The position numbers and the translations under genes were made by a program. Below the pieces are notes generated by a model. That model ran no database searches. It worked only from the letters and a program-made list of their open reading frames with translations, and was not told the DNA's origin. A DNA stretch of 64,000 bases from Labia minor (Eukaryota; Arthropoda; Insecta; Dermaptera; Spongiphoridae), in the NCBI GenBank assembly GCA_963082975.1, contig OY720345.1, positions 34,356,611 to 34,420,610 of the forward strand, in the 5' to 3' direction. Shown in pieces: positions 55,401 through 61,400 of the stretch. The stretch's first letter is position 1, and every line of letters starts with the position of its first letter.

Positions 55401-58400
55401 ATTATAAGAGAGGCAAGTTTCTTTGGAATTAAAAAAAGGAATCGACTGGGAAAGTTTCATCCAAATCCCTGATGCTTCCCATTTTGTAAACAATTACAAA
55501 TATTTTTTAATATTATTACTCTGGTTATATATTGAAAATTGACATAATAATAAAACTCTGATATACTTATTTTTTAGAGATCTTTTTAGAATGACTCCCT
55601 ATATCTCAGTTTAAAAGAAGTTACTTTCGTAGAAGCGAAGAGAATTCTAAGTTTTAAATTATATTTAAAAGCACTTACTAAAAGCACTTACTAACATCAT
55701 TATTAAAACAATAAATAAATTTCAAGTTTTTTTTTTGTTTAACTTAATCTCTCAAAAATTACTTACCAATCATAAAAATCAACATAAGTTAATCTTTTTT
55801 CTCTATTTTTCTAAATGTCGGTTCATTAAAATAATTAAATAAGAAAAAAAAATGAAAAATCTTTTTTAACATTGAAAAAAAAATTCTCTTTATTTAATTT
55901 TTATTTTGTGTGATAAAAGATTTTGTAGAAAATGTCCTGATGGAGTGAGTGTATCTGTGTATCTGTGTGCGTGTGATTTAGTAATAATTTAGCATTCGTT
56001 TTCTTTATTTTCCTTTGTCAAATTGCAAAATACGCTTAATCCATGTAAAACGGACATTTTCTACTTTGAATGATAATCGATTTGCCAAGAGACGAAATCT
56101 CTCTAATGGTGGAATCTGTTTTAGGTCCACAGTGATATCGGTAGCCAGGTGACTGCCATTTGTCTACAAATTCAAGCGGCTGAGTTTGTCGAGGATCTCA
56201 ATATTACAAATGCTATTGAAATTGCCACTCCTATTTTTGAATTATATCTTGCCATACAGGAAATTGCAACGTAAGTTTAAAGAGAAACTATTTTTTTTCT
56301 TTAGAATAAAAATTTTATGATTTATTATCATTCTTTTTCTCCTTGCATGGAATTATCTTTATTATATTTGTTTTTATCTTTAAAATTCATTTTATTTCAT
56401 TTCCACACATATTTAAAACTATAAATATATTTTAAAAAATAAATCCAAATATAAAAAACTTATAATAATTCCTGGTGTCTCTAAATTAATTTCAGACATT
56501 TAACGCTTTATAAAATTTAGTACTTAAAACTTATAATGATAAATGATATGTCAAATGAAAGAGCAACTAAAACAGTTTTGCCAAGAGCCTTATAAGTGTT
56601 CAGTGTGAACACTATTTGTAACACGGTATACATCAAGTCTATAATCGAGTTCTTTCCAAATGTCGTTCAATGTGTTTTCAGTAATTATTGCAACAGCTGC
56701 TCCAATCCAGTTTCTTAATTCAGGGAGGTCTGCTGGTAGCCGAGGCACATACACGCGATACTTGATGAAGACCCAAAGTTAGAAATCATATGGCGTTAGA
56801 TCGGGTGAACGTGGAGGCCATACATTCGGTCTTTGCAAACTGTATAACACAAAACGGTAAGGATGCTCTGTGCACAGAACACTTTCTTTTCTCTAGTCGC
56901 CATCTTTGCTACTATCGCTGTCTAACGGATCGAGGCGGAAACTGTTTGAGTTGCTCTTTCATTTGACATATCATTTATTACTGCAATTTTATTATACTAA
57001 ATATTATAAACCGTTAAAACTCCGATATTCATTTAGAGACACCCCGTATATTGTGAAATATTAAGAATTATTAAGAATTATTAAATAATATTGTTTTTTC
57101 CTATAACAATTCAAAATAATAAGAAGAAATAAATAAATACATTTGCTTCACATAAATCAATCTGACTAAGTAAATAAAGACTTTTATTAAATACTTTTTT
57201 CTCAAATAAAGCAACATATTTTTATTTTTATTTTTGTTTATTTCTATAAATATAAATTCTAATATTGCTTTTGGTTTAATAAGAAATTCATTTAATATGA
57301 ATTTCAATTTCCTAGTCTTTAATTTAGTTTCCTTTGGGATATTTTAAATAAATGCTTGTGAAAAAAATTACTTGAGTTAAGTGGGACATGAGGGAAGTAA
57401 TTTAGAAATGAAAATGATAATGAGAATACAACATAGCTATAAAAGAAAAATAAATCGGAAATATAATATATATATAATAAAAATTATATAAAGCATATAA
57501 AAAATCTAATAGAAAATAGAACAGAAAAATATTTTTAAGATAAATTGAAAGAATCAAAGAGGAAAAAAAAATTATGACATAAAAATAATATATGTAAATA
57601 TTATAATATAAAGATATCTAAAATAATATTGATTGAAACTTTCAATGATAATTTCTTTTCTTTTCTAATTATTCAAAGAATTCTCAGCATTTTGATTTTC
57701 AATGTTTTTTTTTCAACGATAATTGTCATACTTGTCTATTTTTCAACGATAATTGTCATACTTGTCTATTTTTCAACGATAATTTATTACATTTACTATA
57801 TATTACTGATATATTACATATGCATTTTATATTTATATTCATTTCTAATCGTCGCTATTCTAATCGTTTAATTAGAGTACGATGTAAGATTATTAAATTT
57901 TAAATTAAGAATAAATGAACAGGTAAGCAAAAGAATAAATAAATTGTAATCATCATTTCAATTTTGGTTATATAAAGTAATTCATATGTTATAGTATTTT
58001 ACATTCTTTTAATAATAAAATATAATATAAATTTAATATAAAAATAAATATTTTTCAAATATATTAATCTTTAAATAAATGATTAATATAATTTCTCTGA
58101 TTTTTATCTACTTTGCTAAATATGATTAAATTTATTATTTACAATTAAATATTAATTATTTTTATTTATAATATTTTTTTAATGACTTAAATTAAATTTG
58201 AAAGTATAAATAATAAAATATAAATTATTTTTTTAAAACATATATTTAATGTTTATTTTTCATGAAATTTTTATCATTTGCTTTGGATAGGATTTAACCA
58301 ACGAGCTATTTTCTCTCTTTCTCTCACCTTCTCTCTTACAATTTATCCTCTTTTTCTTATTTTATGTAGATATTATTTAAGTCGTTTATTTGCCCTTAGG

Positions 58401-61400
58401 ATATTTTTCATTCATCATCATTTGTTAAAAAATACTCTTGATTCTTTCAAGAATTTTTACTTTAATGGAAAGGTAAAGGAACTCGATCTATTTCTCTTGA
58501 TCTTTTAATTAGTTTCTTTTTATTGTAAGACAAAATTCACTCAATTTTTTTTTTATTTTTATTTTTATTAAATTTATTTTAATGTCGTATAAAAAACAAT
58601 AAATCAATTTATTTACCTAAGAATTAAAATTTTGTTACCTGGTTGAGAGAATTTTGACATAAAAAAAAATTAATTTTCCTAAAGAATGATTTTAAACTAC
58701 TCTTTATTATAATAAAAATTTATTCTCTCTCTGGTATCATAAAATAGAATTTATTTCATACCTATCATTCTTTTCTTTCGTGAACCCGAAATTCCCAAAG
58801 GAAAAGTTTGGATGGATGAGTTACAGGAATTTTAAGATAATATAAAGCCGAGGGATTCCATGAATACAATCTTTTGACTTTCAGCATTTTTATGTAAACA
58901 TTATTTTGAAGGTTAAAAAACAGATTTTTTTAAAACATTTTCAATAGATAGCAATATTAAAAGGAACGCCTAGAAGTTAGGCATTCAACAAGCACGGCTG
59001 TCAATTATATTATCTATATATAAGGGAGATTAAAAATCGTATCAAAATGCAATATTTTGATATGTATTTTATTGACTGCGGAATTGGTATCAACGTTATT
59101 AAATGTTTACATTTAATTTGTGAAAATATTTAATTCAATTTATTTGTACATTTATTAAAAATTATTTTTTTAGCTTTATATTTTTAAAAAAATAATCAAT
59201 ATTTAATATATATAAATATATTTTAATTATTTTATCTCTAAAAATCATCGAACATTGAATAAGAATTTTAAAAACAAAAAAACTGTTTAAGATTACCGTT
59301 GACAAAAACTTTAAAGTTCACTAACTTAATTTTTATTAGAATTTATTTGTATTATTTAATCGATATTTTTTAATTTTCCTCAAACTCTCTCATCCAAATG
59401 ATCCCATGATATGTTTACATTATATATATACATATATATTTAATATATACTTATTTATCTATTTATATATATATATATATATTTAAAAAATTATTTTTAT
59501 ATTTTTAATTATTTCAATTTTATAATTTTTTCTAATAATTCTGTAATATTTTTTTATTGATTTTTTTTTTATTTATCCATTTAAATAATTGCTATGGCTT
59601 AACTTTGAATTACTTTTCATTATTAAATCCATTTTATATTTAACTTTAGATTATTTCTATTCGATCCATTAAGATATGAAGAGGCATTGGATCGGGATAA
59701 TCCTCATCGGATGTCTTTTATTGTGCCATTATTTAATCTTCCCATTGATGGTGTGTTCATTTTTAGCTTTCGTCAATTCATTCCCATTCAAGATCATAAG
59801 TCGCTCAGCATCAATCAATATTACGAATGGTTTGAGCCCGCAATCGATAAATGGCTGGATGTTGCAAAAATCAAAGTAAATATCTCGTGTGATACATCTC
59901 ACTTGATATGCCCCAATTTATTTCTAAACCCTTTTTCTTTTTATTTTTTTTATTTTTGTATTGGTCTCTACTTCAATGAAATGAATGCAGGCGTTTCATC
60001 GTATTCGAAAAGCAATGGAATTGAATCGAGTGTGCCAAGGCGATCTGATTGTGAAGCATAGTACTTCAGCATTAGATGTCACAGCTTGTTTTTATCAAAT
60101 TCGTGAATTCTGGAAACAACTTTCCTGGCCAGATCAGCTTGTCAGCTACAATTTCATTATGAAAATCATTGATGTAAGTTTTGGAAATTAAATATTGCAC
60201 TTATAATACAATTTATTTTTTTATAATAATATAGAGAAATTAAAAATAACGATTTAGAAGAGAAGGTAAAGGTGGATGTTAAACCAACTATTTTAAAACT
60301 TCAAATTGTATGCATGAAAAAAGATATCAACTTTGATAAAAAATTTAATATTTTATTTATTATATAATCAAAAAGTCAATTTTGATATATAGTTTCATTT
60401 GAAAAATTTAGTTATTACATAAAATTAAATAGTTAAAATAATATGCTCAATGGAAAGGAAAATAAGTTCCTCTTTCTAAATTATATATAATTATATAAAA
60501 CTATATATATATATAGGGTGACCCAGCCAGTAGTTGAACCCCTTCCAGTAGTTGAACAAATTACCAAAAATCTGCCAAAATCTCAAGAGGAAACATGCTT
60601 GGAACGTGAAATTTTATTTTATTATTAAGTTGTTATGTTGTCACAACTGAAACACCTATCGTCTGCTGGACGTGACTTAAGTACTCAGAGATATTATTTT
60701 TTTTCTCAAATGAAATGCTTGTTTTTGCATTCACGACTAGTCTACTGAAAATACGGTAAGTAAAAGTAATCCACGTGCATCCTAGTCATTTTTAGAGATA
60801 TTTTTACCGAATTGGTCTTAAATTAAAGCTAAAGGACTACATTTTGAAGCATGATATTAAGGTATAGATATTTTTTATTTTTTAGAGCTCTAAACTGACT
60901 GTTCAACTAATGGCACTGTTAAAATGCACAAATTCCAGTAATTGAACAGTGGTGAACGTTGCCCGCCATCGAAGATCACCAGACTGTGAATGTTCAATCC
61001 CTCTTATACCTTGAATCCCTCTTCCCCAAGGGTAGGCCTGAAGAAATTAGAAAAGTGCAGGGGAGGAGTGGGAGGGTAATATTGAGGCCCGTGAACTGTT
61101 TCAGTTTTGGGAAAGGCTTCGGAGCAAATGTCTTAATGAAACTCAGACAAATAGCCTTTTGTCTGAATGTATTGAAAAAGAGCCCGAAATTAATCATAAT
61201 TTTGATGCCTCACCTTCAGCATTGAATGTTAGTGCAATCCAAGCAACACTTTCAAGACAAACGGACTCGCCTAAAGTAAAGTAAAGTAAAACCAGGAATC
61301 TGTATGCAGTAACGGGACTCGACTCCCAAAGCAATTTCGTATCAAAAGTTTAAAAAATTTTAAAAATATTTTTAATTTTGTATCTTATGTGTATATTGCC

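Larger units (their letters stand above)
52351..56124. other. stac intron 11
   Basis: TA and ATT microsatellites (52431-52496, 52548-52573), a short hAT element (53379-53652) and a foldback element (55011-55498) are present. The rest is featureless AT-rich DNA. Confidence 0.6.
56271..59766. other. stac intron 12
   Basis: It contains an IS630/Tc1-type remnant with long inverted repeats (about 56471-57046) and a 30-bp tandem repeat (57709-57784). The stretch 57800-59640 is AT-rich and unassigned. Confidence 0.6.

Noticed and set aside
58278-58508. 76-codon open frame as a stac exon
   Set aside because: AT-rich, hydrophobic composition typical of random T-rich DNA; exon 12 joins exon 13 in phase without it.
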